From the NCBI RefSeq assembly GCF_010119245.1, contig NZ_WNKG01000002.1, forward strand, positions 620,001 to 684,000: 64,000 nucleotides of DNA. The letters are read 5' to 3'. Each line of letters begins with the position of its first letter. The first letter of the stretch is position 1. The translations under genes were made by a program, and so were the position numbers. The notes below the pieces were generated by a model. It was not told where the DNA came from, ran no database searches, and was given only the letters and a program-made list of their open reading frames with translations. Source of the DNA: Cyclobacterium salsum (GTDB taxonomy: Bacteria > Bacteroidota > Bacteroidia > Cytophagales > Cyclobacteriaceae). Shown here piece after piece: positions 7,970 through 17,046 of this stretch.

Positions 7970-9490
7970 ATGAAAACGAAATATATAAGTATGATAATGA
8001 TGCTCTTTGTAGGAATCGTTTCCTGCGATGAGGATAAATTGGATCCGGTAAATCCCAATCAATTGGGTATCGAAACCTTTTACCGAACAGGTCCTCAGTT
8101 AGAGGCTGCGGTTAATTCAGTATACGCTGGTCTTCAGGCTAATAATTTATACAATCGGGAATATTTTTTCCTTCAGGACCTGCTGTCTGATGATTGCGAT
8201 ACGGGCGGTCCCCAACTGGAAGCACCCCGGGCACAGGTACTTAACCACGTTTTTGATGCATCTAACCCGGTAATTACGGCTAACTGGAGGGGATGGTTTC
8301 GAGTGGTACACCGGGCCAATCTAGTGTTGGAAAATGCCGAGAATACGGTTGAAGAAATAACGGAGGACCTGAGGAGCAGAATCCTCGGAGAAGCGTATTT
8401 TCTCCGTGCCTTGGCTAATTTTGAACTGGTCAGTTTATGGGGCCCTGTCCCCTTGATGACTTCTTCAGCTTCTTCACCAGATGGACTGTCAAGGGCTTCT
8501 GAAGAAGAAATATATCAGGTTATCTTTGCGGATCTGCAGGAGGCAGTTAATCGACTTCCGCTGAAAAGCCAGTATTCAGGAGAGAATTTGGGGAGAGCTA
8601 CCAAAGGTGCCGCCCAAGCATTGGCTGCCAAGGCCCATCTTTTTCGTGGTGATTTCCCAGCGGCGAGGCCATTTCTGGAAGCGGTCATTAACTCAGGAGA
8701 ATATGAATTGGTTGATCGCTATTTAGATAATTTCGAAGCGGAGACTGAAAATAATTCCGAATCTGTTTGGGAAGTGCAATTTTCCGAAGAATTCGGAAAT
8801 GCCGGTGGTTGGAATGCCGACGGAAGTGATATTGCCGAAGTGACGTTCCGTGGGCAGGAGTACGGTCCCACCGCCTGGAGAAACGTTATCCCTTCTATCA
8901 GCCTGGTAGAAGCTTATGAAACGGTAGAAAACGGGGCAGAGAAAGACGATCCCAGAGGGGAATATACCTTTTATAGAATTGGAGATACCTACAATAATGG
9001 TCAGAGCGTATTGACGGAAGACAAAGTTCAGGGTTCCACAGACCGACCCAGCTGGAAGAAATACCAGGCCATCTACAAAAGGGAAAATGAAGATACCAAC
9101 TCGGGGATTAACTTTCGGGTAATCCGCTATGCAGATGTGCTTTTGATGATGGCAGAGGTGGAAAACGAAACCTCCGGACCTGCGGCAGCCTTGCCCTACA
9201 TCAATCAGGTGAGAGCCAGAGCAGACGTGGACATGCCTCCTTATCCCACCGCTCAGTTTCCAACTGGATCCCAGGAAGAAATGCGGTTGGCCATCATGCA
9301 TGAAAGAAGGGTAGAGCTAGCAGGTGAGCAGGTTAGAAATCGGGATATCCGAAGATGGAGAAGGCAAGGCGTGTTGCCCTATGAACCAATCCCTGATTTT
9401 CAATCCAGAAATGACGTTCTGCCGATTCCATTGGTAGAAATTGATAACAACTCTGCCCTGTCTAACTCTGATCAGAACTCCGGTTATTGA
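7970..9490 (+). CDS. SusD/RagB-type nutrient-binding outer-membrane lipoprotein
   Basis: A 506-residue partner of the SusC-like transporter, forming the lid over its barrel. The N-terminus MKTKYISMIMMLFVGIVSC is a lipoprotein signal with Cys at residue 19. The N-terminal segment with TPR-like helices (FYRTGPQLEAAVNSVYAGL, LGEAYFLRALANFELVSLWGPVPL) and the C-terminal RagB/SusD segment (VIRYADVLLMMAEVEN, ERRVELAGEQVRNRDIRRW) are both clear. It is in an operon with susC, 26 bp apart, and is followed by a strong terminator, so the unit appears to hold only these two genes. Confidence 0.95.
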   Translation: MKTKYISMIMMLFVGIVSCDEDKLDPVNPNQLGIETFYRTGPQLEAAVNSVYAGLQANNLYNREYFFLQDLLSDDCDTGGPQLEAPRAQVLNHVFDASNPVITANWRGWFRVVHRANLVLENAENTVEEITEDLRSRILGEAYFLRALANFELVSLWGPVPLMTSSASSPDGLSRASEEEIYQVIFADLQEAVNRLPLKSQYSGENLGRATKGAAQALAAKAHLFRGDFPAARPFLEAVINSGEYELVDRYLDNFEAETENNSESVWEVQFSEEFGNAGGWNADGSDIAEVTFRGQEYGPTAWRNVIPSISLVEAYETVENGAEKDDPRGEYTFYRIGDTYNNGQSVLTEDKVQGSTDRPSWKKYQAIYKRENEDTNSGINFRVIRYADVLLMMAEVENETSGPAAALPYINQVRARADVDMPPYPTAQFPTGSQEEMRLAIMHERRVELAGEQVRNRDIRRWRRQGVLPYEPIPDFQSRNDVLPIPLVEIDNNSALSNSDQNSGY

Positions 9491-9515
9491 TTGGGCTTTA
9501 TGCCAACTAAATGGT

Positions 9516-9547
9516 AAAGCCGCTGCAGATTTGTAGCGGCTTTTTTA
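9516..9547 (+). terminator. Intrinsic terminator after the SusC/SusD pair
   Basis: The stem AAGCCGCT / AGCGGCTT with a 10-nt loop is followed by a T run. It closes the two-gene uptake operon. Confidence 0.85.
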
Positions 9548-9652
9548 TGGGGTATTTTTTCCCTTTAGTTTAATCACATTATAGTAAGGTCACCTATCAC
9601 TTCCCAAGAAACAAGCTCTTATTCGAATCCGAAGCCTTTAGGTCTTCAATAA

Positions 9653-9685
9653 TAATAACCCCCGGGTTTCGCCGGGGGTTATTTG
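9653..9685. terminator. Bidirectional terminator hairpin
   Basis: AATAACCCCCGG and its complement GGGGGTTATT (with an extra GC pair) form a strong hairpin between the SusD gene and the convergent hydrolase gene. It lacks long T runs, so its efficiency is uncertain. Confidence 0.6.
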
Positions 9686-9844
9686 GAAACTTCATCACAA
9701 ATTTGATATCTGGCTTGATTGCCTGTCCATTTTTTCCGAAAAAGCCCGGAATCAGGTACAAAGCCGTTCAAACGAACCAAATTGTCCTAAATTAAAACCG
9801 AACTCAGTTAACGGAGTTATCCGTTTTCAGAAATACGAATAGCA

Positions 9845-10678
9845 TTAGTTTGCCATAGGCATAAGACCTGTTTTTTGTAGAAATGCCTCGGTCTCTTCAA
9901 GGGTTTGAAGGTAGATTTCTTTGTTGCGCACATTAAAAAACCCATGCCCTTCACCCTCATAAAGGATCAATTCGCAATAGCTCCCCACTTTTTTCATGAC
10001 CATGGTATAATATTGAGCGGTGACTACAGGGATCAAATGATCGTTGGTTCCGAGAAAAAAGAGGGTGGGCGGGGCTCCTTCAGACAGGTTATGAAGGGGG
10101 GAAAAATCTTGGTATTGCGCGCCAATTCTTTCGTACCCGTATCCACCAGGTCCGTTATCAATAACCGGGTTGAAAAGCACCAGTGCTGCCGGTTGGGTAC
10201 TGATTTCGGAATGTTCTTTTCCGTTAAATCCGGAAATCAGCGCCGTGGCTGCCGCCAAATGACCTCCCGCAGATCCTCCGGATGCAATTATTTTACTGCT
10301 GTCGATAGCCAGTCGTTCCGCATGTAGTTTGAGGTACCGGATCGCTGATTTGGCATCTTCCAGGGCATCAAAGGGGCTGGTTTGTTGCCTGCCGCGAACC
10401 CGGTAGTCCACCAGCACGGTGATCAGCCCTTTCTGAACGAAATGTTCGGCATGGGGCCGGAATTGTTCGATGCTACCCTGATTCCAACCTCCTCCGAAAA
10501 AGAAAACCATGGCTGGTTTGGGCGAATCGTTGCCGTCCGGAGAATAGATTTCGAGGGCTAAACTATCCTTGCCAGCGACCTTATACACTTCCCGTAGGGA
10601 AGTTTGGGCAGGCGCAAAATACACCATTGCCGGACCGATCAACAAGGGGAATAAAAGGAAGAAGGTTTTTCTGTTCAT
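9845..10678 (-). CDS. Secreted alpha/beta-hydrolase (esterase/lipase, HSL/BD-FAE type)
   Basis: 277 residues with an N-terminal signal peptide (cleavage near residue 25, FAPAQT). The oxyanion motif FFFGGGWNQG (HGGGF-like, with F in place of H) is near residues 58-68. The nucleophile elbow GGSAGG is around residue 135, an Asp follows in LGTNDHLIPV, and the His is in GEGHGFF, completing the Ser-Asp-His triad. Family members remove acyl or acetyl groups from carbohydrates or short esters. It converges on the SusCD operon but is transcribed separately. The substrate is not evident. A role in deacylating the glycan taken up by the neighbouring SusCD pair is only inference. Confidence 0.85.
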   Translation of the reverse strand: MNRKTFFLLFPLLIGPAMVYFAPAQTSLREVYKVAGKDSLALEIYSPDGNDSPKPAMVFFFGGGWNQGSIEQFRPHAEHFVQKGLITVLVDYRVRGRQQTSPFDALEDAKSAIRYLKLHAERLAIDSSKIIASGGSAGGHLAAATALISGFNGKEHSEISTQPAALVLFNPVIDNGPGGYGYERIGAQYQDFSPLHNLSEGAPPTLFFLGTNDHLIPVVTAQYYTMVMKKVGSYCELILYEGEGHGFFNVRNKEIYLQTLEETEAFLQKTGLMPMAN

Positions 10679-10739
10679 GTGAGGATGGTGTTATATGATG
10701 TTCCCTGGGCTTTTATTATAGAAATTGGGGAATTATTGG

Positions 10740-11120
10740 TTAAAATCCAACTTTGTATTTCAGAATTATTGGATCTTCTTTGTCTGTTAACGTTTCAATA
10801 CTTTTGAGGAGTTTTTCTTCGTATTTCCCAAAATAGCTGATGTTCAACGCTCTTTGCCAATCTTCCTGCTGCATTACCTGGTAAAAATAGCCATCTTTGG
10901 AATAACTTTTATTGCGGATTCCCGATAGTGCTTTTGTGATTTTTTTCTTACGAGTATCCCTTTGGATGAATACATCATAGAAAGGAAATGTGGAAAGGTC
11001 CTCGAGATTGAAATGGGGACTTTTTTCAATCCCGTAAGCCAATAATTTTAGTACCCCCTGGCTGATGTCAATGTGACCAGTATTGAAAGCGTAGTTTTGA
11101 GAAAGCAGTATTTTTTCCAT
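10740..11120 (-). CDS. Hypothetical protein downstream of pckA
   Basis: 126 residues, soluble, no signal peptide or membrane helix, and no family recognised. It is rich in Lys, aromatic and polar residues (for example YDVFIQRDTRKKKITKALSGIRNKSYSKDGYFYQVM). The start ATG lies 25 bp after the pckA stop codon on the same strand, so co-transcription with PEP carboxykinase is likely. It could be a stress- or growth-related accessory protein, but nothing in the sequence decides this. Confidence 0.65.
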   Translation of the reverse strand: MEKILLSQNYAFNTGHIDISQGVLKLLAYGIEKSPHFNLEDLSTFPFYDVFIQRDTRKKKITKALSGIRNKSYSKDGYFYQVMQQEDWQRALNISYFGKYEEKLLKSIETLTDKEDPIILKYKVGF

Positions 11121-11145
11121 AAATGCCTCTCCATTCAGTTCAAAA

Positions 11146-12732
11146 TCATCTGGAATAATGGGGGCCTGCTTTCAAAATTTCCGGACTTACCTGTGATTCG
11201 AATTGTTTGAAATTTTCCACAAATAGGTTTACCAACTTGGATTTCGTCTTATCAAATTTACTTTTATCCTCCCAGGTGTTTTCAGGTACCAGTATTTCAG
11301 CAGGGACTCCAGGGCAGGACAGGGGTATGTTCAGTCCAAACTCTTTTTCTTTGTGTATGGCTACGTCATTAAAATCACCATGGTGAATGGCATCCAGGAT
11401 GGCGCGGGTGTATTTGAGTTTGATTCGGGCACCCAGGCCGTAATCGCCCCCACTCCAGCCTGTATTTACCAACCAGGCATTCACCTTTTGCGTTTTCATT
11501 TTCTGGGCCAGGAGTTCGGCGTAGGTATTGGGATGCCACATCATAAAAGCGGCACCAAAGCAGGCACTAAAGGTGGCTTGTGGCTCTTTGACTCCCATCT
11601 CTGTACCCGCCACCTTTGCCGTATAACCGGAGATAAAGTGGTAACTGGCCTGTTCGGGGCTGAGTTTGCTCACTGGCGGCAGCACCCCAAAGGCATCGCA
11701 GGTAAGGAATATAATGTTTTTAGGATGCCCGGCCATGCATGGAATCTGGGTATTGGCAATAAAATCAATGGGATAGGATGCCCGGGTATTTTGGGTAATA
11801 GAGGTGTCGCTGTAATCTACTTCGCGGGTGAGTGGATCGAAAACCACGTTTTCCAAAACAGTACCGTAACGAATGGCAGCGAAAATATCCGGTTCGTTTT
11901 CAGCACTCAGATCAATTGCCTTCGCATAGCAGCCACCTTCGATGTTAAAAACCCCTTCCTGATGCCAGCAGTGTTCATCATCCCCGATAAGTTTTCTTTT
12001 GGGGTCTGCACTCAGGGTGGTTTTGCCGGTACCGGATAATCCAAACAGCAGGGACACATCGTCTTGTTCTCCCACATTAGCTGAGCAGTGCATGGGTAAA
12101 ACCTCCTGCATGGGCATGAGGTAGTTCATAATGGAGAAAATTCCTTTTTTCATTTCCCCGGCATACTCTGTTCCCAGAATGACGACTTCCTTTCTTTCCA
12201 GACTAATTCCGATGCTGGTTTTGGAGGTCATATTGGTAGTAAAGTGGTTGGCAGGGAAACTACCAGCATTAAAGATGGTATAATCCGGTTCTCCGAAGGT
12301 TTTTAATTCCGCTTCGGTAGGCATGATGAGCATGTTTTGCATAAACAAGGCATGGTAAGCCCTGGTGCAGATGATTCGGATTTTTAACCGGTATTTCGGA
12401 TCCCAGCCGGCAAAGGCATCGACTACATAAAGATGATCCCGGGTATTGAAGTAATCAATGGCCCTTTCTCTATTTACCAGAAAAGTATGCTCGTCCATTT
12501 CAAAATTCACAGGACCCCAATCAATGTTTTTTTCGGAGGCAGGCTGCCGTACAATGCGTTTATCTTTTGGACTTCGGCCTGTTTTCTTGCCTGAGTAAAC
12601 CATCAAAGCACCCTTATTAGAAATGGCGGACCCTTTTTCCAGACGCAATGCCGATTCGTATAGAATCGCACGTTCGCTATTTCTAAAAGTCTCGGTTAAT
12701 TCTATACCGTAGGTCCTTAAATCAAAATCCAT
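11146..12732 (-). CDS. pckA: Phosphoenolpyruvate carboxykinase (ATP)
   Basis: Converts oxaloacetate and ATP to PEP, CO2 and ADP, the first committed step of gluconeogenesis in the cytosol. Clear motifs are [10 protein letters not shown], the kinase-1a P-loop [13 protein letters not shown], the following metal-binding segment LIGDDEHCW, and ENVVFDP. The ORF is open to an upstream ATG at 12783, but I prefer the ATG at 12732 ([14 protein letters not shown]). It gives 528 residues, the usual family length, and a good promoter lies just upstream, inside the longer reading. A small unknown gene follows in the same unit. Confidence 0.95.
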   Translation of the reverse strand: MDFDLRTYGIELTETFRNSERAILYESALRLEKGSAISNKGALMVYSGKKTGRSPKDKRIVRQPASEKNIDWGPVNFEMDEHTFLVNRERAIDYFNTRDHLYVVDAFAGWDPKYRLKIRIICTRAYHALFMQNMLIMPTEAELKTFGEPDYTIFNAGSFPANHFTTNMTSKTSIGISLERKEVVILGTEYAGEMKKGIFSIMNYLMPMQEVLPMHCSANVGEQDDVSLLFGLSGTGKTTLSADPKRKLIGDDEHCWHQEGVFNIEGGCYAKAIDLSAENEPDIFAAIRYGTVLENVVFDPLTREVDYSDTSITQNTRASYPIDFIANTQIPCMAGHPKNIIFLTCDAFGVLPPVSKLSPEQASYHFISGYTAKVAGTEMGVKEPQATFSACFGAAFMMWHPNTYAELLAQKMKTQKVNAWLVNTGWSGGDYGLGARIKLKYTRAILDAIHHGDFNDVAIHKEKEFGLNIPLSCPGVPAEILVPENTWEDKSKFDKTKSKLVNLFVENFKQFESQVSPEILKAGPHYSR

Positions 12733-12762
12733 AAATTGTTTTGGTTTCTTTTTATTTAAAGT

Positions 12763-12795
12763 CGAAAATACAAATTGATCCATGAATTTTCAAAA
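12763..12795 (-). promoter_or_regulatory. Candidate Bacteroidota promoter of pckA
   Basis: On the minus strand TTTTG is followed after 20 bp by TATTTTCG, matching the -33 TTTG and -7 TAnnTTTG consensus with one mismatch. Transcription would start near 12755, about 25 nt before the ATG at 12732. This supports that start over the one at 12783. Confidence 0.45.
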
Positions 12796-12807
12796 TTTGC
12801 TTCAAAT

Positions 12808-12837
12808 AAAAAACCTGATGAGCATCAGGTTTTTTTA
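12808..12837 (-). terminator. Intrinsic terminator after the SQR-like gene
   Basis: AAACCTGATG and CATCAGGTTT form a 10-bp stem with a tiny AG loop, flanked by A and T runs. On the minus strand it follows the flavoprotein gene and separates it from pckA. Confidence 0.85.
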
Positions 12838-12855
12838 AAAACGTGACCGTTTTTG

Positions 12856-14118
12856 TTACATTTTTCCTCGGAGCATCTGATTCCAATAGAGGTAGGGCAG
12901 CCCGTATTTTTTGAGCAGCCACATCGGATAGAGCTCTTTGCTAGTATCAAATATCTTGCTTAATAGCGGGTCGCTGTCACGGACATTGTCGTATTTAAAT
13001 TCGGCCAACACCATTTTTCCATAGCCCGTAACCAGCGGACAACTGGAATAACCCTCGTAGAGCTGCTCACCGATCTTATTGTGTTTGATCAATTGAATCA
13101 GGTTATTGGCTACGACTGGAGCTTGTTTTCGGATGGCCGCTCCGGTTTTGGCCGTAGGTAATGCAGCCACATCTCCCAGAGCAAAAATTTCCGGGTAGTC
13201 CAGGTGTTGCAAGGTATTAATATCTACTTTTACCCAACCCTTGGAGGGGCCTTCCTGGTGGGCTATTCGGGATTCCTGGATAAATTTGGGTGCTTCTTGT
13301 GGAGGAGCCAGGTGCAACATGTCGTAGGGCATGACGATTTCTGTTTCGCCCACAATTTCCTCATTGATGCTGCTATCTTCGGTGCCGACACAACTATTAA
13401 TACCGGACTGTGAATACTTGAAATGGACTTTTTTATTTTTGGAATCGATTTTTACAGGCGTATAAAACGGTTTGAAGAAGATATCTCGCTCCTGTATGAT
13501 TTTGTTTAGGGTGTCGGCAAAATCCTTCACCCCAAAAATCACCGTCCCGGGTGTGGCAAAGATGACGTTGGACTTTTTACGAAGTCCTTGCTTCCTCAGG
13601 TAATCCTCGGCCAGGTACATGATTTTTTGAGGGGCTCCTCCGCATTTGATGGGAGTGGCAGGCTGTGTGAATACAGCATTGCCTCCCTTGAAATTTCGCA
13701 GAACCTCCCAGGTATATTCCGGATCTACGTAATTGGAACAAACACCATCTTTTCCCAGGCTTTCTCTTAATCCTTCTATTCCATCCAGGTTCATGACCAG
13801 TCCGGGAGCGACCACCAGGTAATCGTAGGTGAACTGCCCGGAGGATTTGGTACCGACCGTTTTTTTCTCGGGATCAATCGATGTGGCGGCATCCTTTATC
13901 CAATCAACTCCTTCAGGAATGTACTCCGCTTCCTCCCGGATGGTCTTCTGCATATCAAAAGTGCCAGCACCTACCAAGGTCCAGGCAGGTTGGTAATAAT
14001 GCTTGTCGGAGGGTTCGACGATTGCGATCTGTAGGTCCTTCTCTGCTCTTTTTAGCCGGGCAGCCACCATGATTCCTGCCGTACCTCCGCCTACAATTAA
14101 AATTTTATATTTCTTCAT
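12856..14118 (-). CDS. Sulfide:quinone oxidoreductase-like FAD flavoprotein
   Basis: 420 residues of the SQR/NDH-2 fold, resembling the type found in mitochondria. Two dinucleotide motifs are visible (ILIVGGGTAGIMVAARL at the N-terminus; IFALGDVAALPTAKTGAA near residue 311, the FAD-binding end), plus PIKCGGAPQKIMYL with the redox cysteine C159 and SSCPLVTGYGKMVLAEF near the C-terminus. Known members oxidise sulfide to polysulfide or persulfide and reduce quinone at the membrane. The position that carries the second redox cysteine in the human enzyme appears to be V317 here (GDV). Sulfide activity is therefore not assured, and another quinone-reducing role is possible. A terminator isolates it from pckA. 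Confidence 0.8.
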   Translation of the reverse strand: MKKYKILIVGGGTAGIMVAARLKRAEKDLQIAIVEPSDKHYYQPAWTLVGAGTFDMQKTIREEAEYIPEGVDWIKDAATSIDPEKKTVGTKSSGQFTYDYLVVAPGLVMNLDGIEGLRESLGKDGVCSNYVDPEYTWEVLRNFKGGNAVFTQPATPIKCGGAPQKIMYLAEDYLRKQGLRKKSNVIFATPGTVIFGVKDFADTLNKIIQERDIFFKPFYTPVKIDSKNKKVHFKYSQSGINSCVGTEDSSINEEIVGETEIVMPYDMLHLAPPQEAPKFIQESRIAHQEGPSKGWVKVDINTLQHLDYPEIFALGDVAALPTAKTGAAIRKQAPVVANNLIQLIKHNKIGEQLYEGYSSCPLVTGYGKMVLAEFKYDNVRDSDPLLSKIFDTSKELYPMWLLKKYGLPYLYWNQMLRGKM

Positions 14119-14276
14119 CAGTCTTTTTTGGTTAATTGTTGTCCCAAAAAACGAATAAATAGCGAATTATAATGTAATAAAGATCACAGAGGAATAAAGT
14201 AGCTGTAGCCGTCCTCACTGGAAACATTTACCGTCAAGCTATTAATTAGAGTAACTAGACCCATTTAAAACCGATA

Positions 14277-15113
14277 CTAGGGGATCCATTTGATATGCTT
14301 GAAGTTGGGTTTTCTTTTTTCGAGGAAAGCGTCGCGCCCTTCTTTGGCTTCCTCTGTCATATAGGCCAGGCGGGTAGCCTCGCCCGCAAAAACCTGTTGG
14401 CCCACCATGCCATCGTCGGTGAGGTTAAATGCGAATTTCAACATTTTGATAGAGGTAGGAGATTTTGCCAGAATTTCCTGAGCCCATTCATAGGCCGTTT
14501 CCTCCAATGCTTCATGGGGAATGACCGCATTGACCATACCCATCTCATAGGCTTCCTGAGCGGTGTAGCTTCTACCCAAAAAGAAGATTTCCCGAGCTCT
14601 TTTCTGTCCCACCATTTTGGCCAGGTAGGCAGAGCCATATCCGCCGTCAAAACTGGTCACGTCTGCATCGGTTTGCTTAAAAAGGGCATGTTCTTTACTA
14701 GCCAGGGTAAGGTCACATATCACGTGCAAACTGTGGCCTCCTCCTACAGCCCAGCCAGGTACCACTGCTATTACGACCTTTGGCATAAACCGGATTAAGC
14801 GCTGTACTTCCAGAATATTTAGTCGGTGCATCCCGTCTTCGCCAACATATCCCTGTTTTCCCCGTGCCTTTTGATCCCCGCCACTACAGAAGGAATACAC
14901 GCCGTCTTTGGGGGAAGGGCCTTCTGCAGATAGTAAAATCACGCCAATGCTGGTGTCTTCCCGGGCATCAAGAAAGGCATCATAAAGATCACTGGTCGTT
15001 TGAGGGCGAAACGCATTTCGTACTTCTGGCCGGTTAAATGCTATTCGGGCTACTCCTTCACATTTTCTATACGTAATGTCCTTGTATTCTTTTACAGTGG
15101 TCCAATGAGTCAT
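14277..15113 (-). CDS. menB: 1,4-dihydroxy-2-naphthoyl-CoA synthase
   Basis: Crotonase-family enzyme that closes the naphthoquinone ring of menaquinone from o-succinylbenzoyl-CoA. Motifs include FNRPEVRNAFRPQT, the CoA/oxyanion segment FCSGGDQKARG, GWAVGGGHSLHVICDLTLAS, the Asp/Ser/Tyr-containing TDADVTSFDGGYGSAYLAK, and the C-terminal KRKPNFKHIKWIP. The frame is open to an ATG at 15149, but MTHWTTVKEYKDITY at 15113 matches the family start. It is divergent from menE with about 110 bp between them, a natural place for shared regulation of menaquinone synthesis. Confidence 0.95.
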   Translation of the reverse strand: MTHWTTVKEYKDITYRKCEGVARIAFNRPEVRNAFRPQTTSDLYDAFLDAREDTSIGVILLSAEGPSPKDGVYSFCSGGDQKARGKQGYVGEDGMHRLNILEVQRLIRFMPKVVIAVVPGWAVGGGHSLHVICDLTLASKEHALFKQTDADVTSFDGGYGSAYLAKMVGQKRAREIFFLGRSYTAQEAYEMGMVNAVIPHEALEETAYEWAQEILAKSPTSIKMLKFAFNLTDDGMVGQQVFAGEATRLAYMTEEAKEGRDAFLEKRKPNFKHIKWIP

Positions 15114-15227
15114 TTTGAAGATGTTTTTTGTCTGCAAGATAACAGCCAATTGTCACATTTCAGAAAGAATTCCAGGTAGATTCTCGACCATGGGTGGATT
15201 TTTTAGTTATTTTACAAAAAAGCACTG

Positions 15228-16301
15228 ATGATCATTTTTGGAAACAAAACCTATACTCCCGAGGAGATCAAGGCTGGCAAAAAAGGTAAGTTGGAACCTG
15301 AGTTTGTGACTGCTTTTGAATTTTGCCGGCAATGGCTGAATGGAACGCCCTGCTTTGATCTGCAAACTTCGGGATCCACAGGTGACCCAAAAACGGTACG
15401 GGTACACCGCAACCAAATGCTGGCAAGCGCTCAAGCTACCAGACGTTTTTTTGGTCTAAAAAAAGGGAGCCGAATGCTTTGCTGCCTGGATACAGGCAAA
15501 ATTGCCGGAAAAATGATGTTGATTCGGGCATTGGAGTGGGAAGGCATACTAGTGGTTGTTCACCCAAAACAAAACCCTCTTGAAAATTTACTGGATTACC
15601 ATTTTGATTTTGCTGCGATGGTCCCCCTGCAGGCGGAAGCCTGCTACGATCTTGCGGATAGCCGAAAAGCCCTAAATCAGATCGAGGTGTTGCTCGTTGG
15701 GGGAGCTCCGGTAAGTCCCGTACTTAGAGAAAAAATGAGGCAAATAAAGGGTAGGGTGTACCAAACCTACGGAATGACGGAGACGGTTTCGCATGTTGCC
15801 CTGGCGGATATGAAAGCCGATGGACCATTGGAATACCGGGCGCTTCCACAGGTAACGTTGAAGGTGGATAAGGAACAGAAGCTTGGTATTCAATCTCCCA
15901 TGAGTGGCGAAGGCTGGCTTTTTACCAATGACCTGGTGGAAATGACATCTAGTCGCACCTTTATATGGAAGGGGAGGGCTGATTTTGTCATTAACTCCGG
16001 AGGAATAAAATTGTATCCGGAGTCGATTTTAGAGAAAATTAGCCCCCTGATTCAGGAGGTTTTTCCTAACAGAAATTCATTTCTTACCGGAATAGAGGAT
16101 CCAAAACTCGGGCAGGCACTTACCCTGGTCATCGAAGGGGACGAGAATACTGAAAGCGCAAACCACCTGTTGAAAGCAGCAAAACGGCTATTACCCAGCT
16201 ATCAAGACCCAAAATCCATCCTTTTTATACCCCACTTTTTGTTTACTTCTACTGGAAAAATAGATCAATTACGTACCTTAGCATTATGGGACAGGGATTG
16301 A
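15228..16301 (+). CDS. menE: o-Succinylbenzoate-CoA ligase, compact form
   Basis: AMP-forming acyl-CoA synthetase that activates o-succinylbenzoate, the substrate for MenB's precursor. The phosphate loop LQTSGSTGDPKTVRVH (around residue 46), QTYGMTETVSHVAL, WKGRADFVINSGGIKLYP, and the C-terminal catalytic Lys in TSTGKIDQL are all present. At 357 residues it is much shorter than the ~480-residue E. coli form and lacks much of the N-terminal domain, which is normal for MenE in Bacteroidota. It is divergent from menB. The next gene overlaps its stop by 16 bp. Confidence 0.9.
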   Translation: MIIFGNKTYTPEEIKAGKKGKLEPEFVTAFEFCRQWLNGTPCFDLQTSGSTGDPKTVRVHRNQMLASAQATRRFFGLKKGSRMLCCLDTGKIAGKMMLIRALEWEGILVVVHPKQNPLENLLDYHFDFAAMVPLQAEACYDLADSRKALNQIEVLLVGGAPVSPVLREKMRQIKGRVYQTYGMTETVSHVALADMKADGPLEYRALPQVTLKVDKEQKLGIQSPMSGEGWLFTNDLVEMTSSRTFIWKGRADFVINSGGIKLYPESILEKISPLIQEVFPNRNSFLTGIEDPKLGQALTLVIEGDENTESANHLLKAAKRLLPSYQDPKSILFIPHFLFTSTGKIDQLRTLALWDRD

Positions 16302-16714
16302 TTTGTTTGATTTTTGCATTCGGCATTCTAATGAATGGTGAAGGAAAAAAAATGGCGCTTCAAATCACAGTCCTTATCCCAGGCGAAACAGACGGATTGG
16401 TTCAGTTATTGGTTTTTGACTCCCCTTCCGGATTTCCGGATCGGCCATCCAAGGCCATTCGATCCACGTCAGAACGGATAAAATCTGGGAGGGCGGTATT
16501 TCGTTTTGAAGGGTTAAAGGAAGGTTTTTATGCCTTATCTGCCTTTCATGATACCGACGAAGACGGCAGGATGAGAAAATCACTTTTTGGCATTCCCCAA
16601 GATGCCTATGGCTTTTCCAATGATGCGCGCAAACCGTTTTCTGCGCCGACCTTCAAAGACGCTTCTTTTTACCTTCCGAAGACAGGAACTACGGTTGAAT
16701 TTTCCCTTAAATGA
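16286..16714 (+). CDS. DUF2141 family secreted protein
   Basis: 142 residues with a hydrophobic N-terminus (LICLIFAFGILMNG) acting as a signal peptide. The signature AFHDTDEDGRMRKSLFGIPQDAYGFSNDARKPFSAPTFKDASF (residues ~93-135) marks DUF2141, a small beta-sandwich family of unknown role found widely in Bacteroidota, probably periplasmic. Its start overlaps the menE stop and its stop overlaps the next start (ATGA), so the three genes are translated as a coupled unit. Confidence 0.8.
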   Translation: MGQGLICLIFAFGILMNGEGKKMALQITVLIPGETDGLVQLLVFDSPSGFPDRPSKAIRSTSERIKSGRAVFRFEGLKEGFYALSAFHDTDEDGRMRKSLFGIPQDAYGFSNDARKPFSAPTFKDASFYLPKTGTTVEFSLK

Positions 16715-16893
16715 TTATGAATAAGTCCCTTCAAATTTCAGTTGCTTCTATTGGTCTGTTGGCAGCCCTCCTGTACATGCTTCATTTTTTCGGTGTGATT
16801 CATCACCCCTATATCCCTGCTATTAGTGGAGGCACCGTCATCGCTTCGTATTTGTTTGGCGTGTATGCCAGAAAGAAGCAGGAAAAGGAATAG
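16711..16893 (+). CDS. Small membrane protein (60 aa)
   Basis: Two predicted transmembrane helices (residues ~8-27 and ~37-52) and a basic C-terminal tail YARKKQEKE. The start overlaps the previous stop as ATGA, a strong sign of a real, translationally coupled gene. No family recognised and no function can be assigned. Confidence 0.65.
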   Translation: MIMNKSLQISVASIGLLAALLYMLHFFGVIHHPYIPAISGGTVIASYLFGVYARKKQEKE

Positions 16894-17046
16894 AAAAGGG
16901 ATGACAGGTCAGGAGCTAAAAATTGCTGCTGGAATCCTCTTTTATGACGTTTATCATATTCTTCATTGATCGAAGTAAGGAATAATACCCTTTCTGTTTC
17001 CTAACTTTAAACCATCAATCAATGCAAACCCTTCAACGAAACGGAT

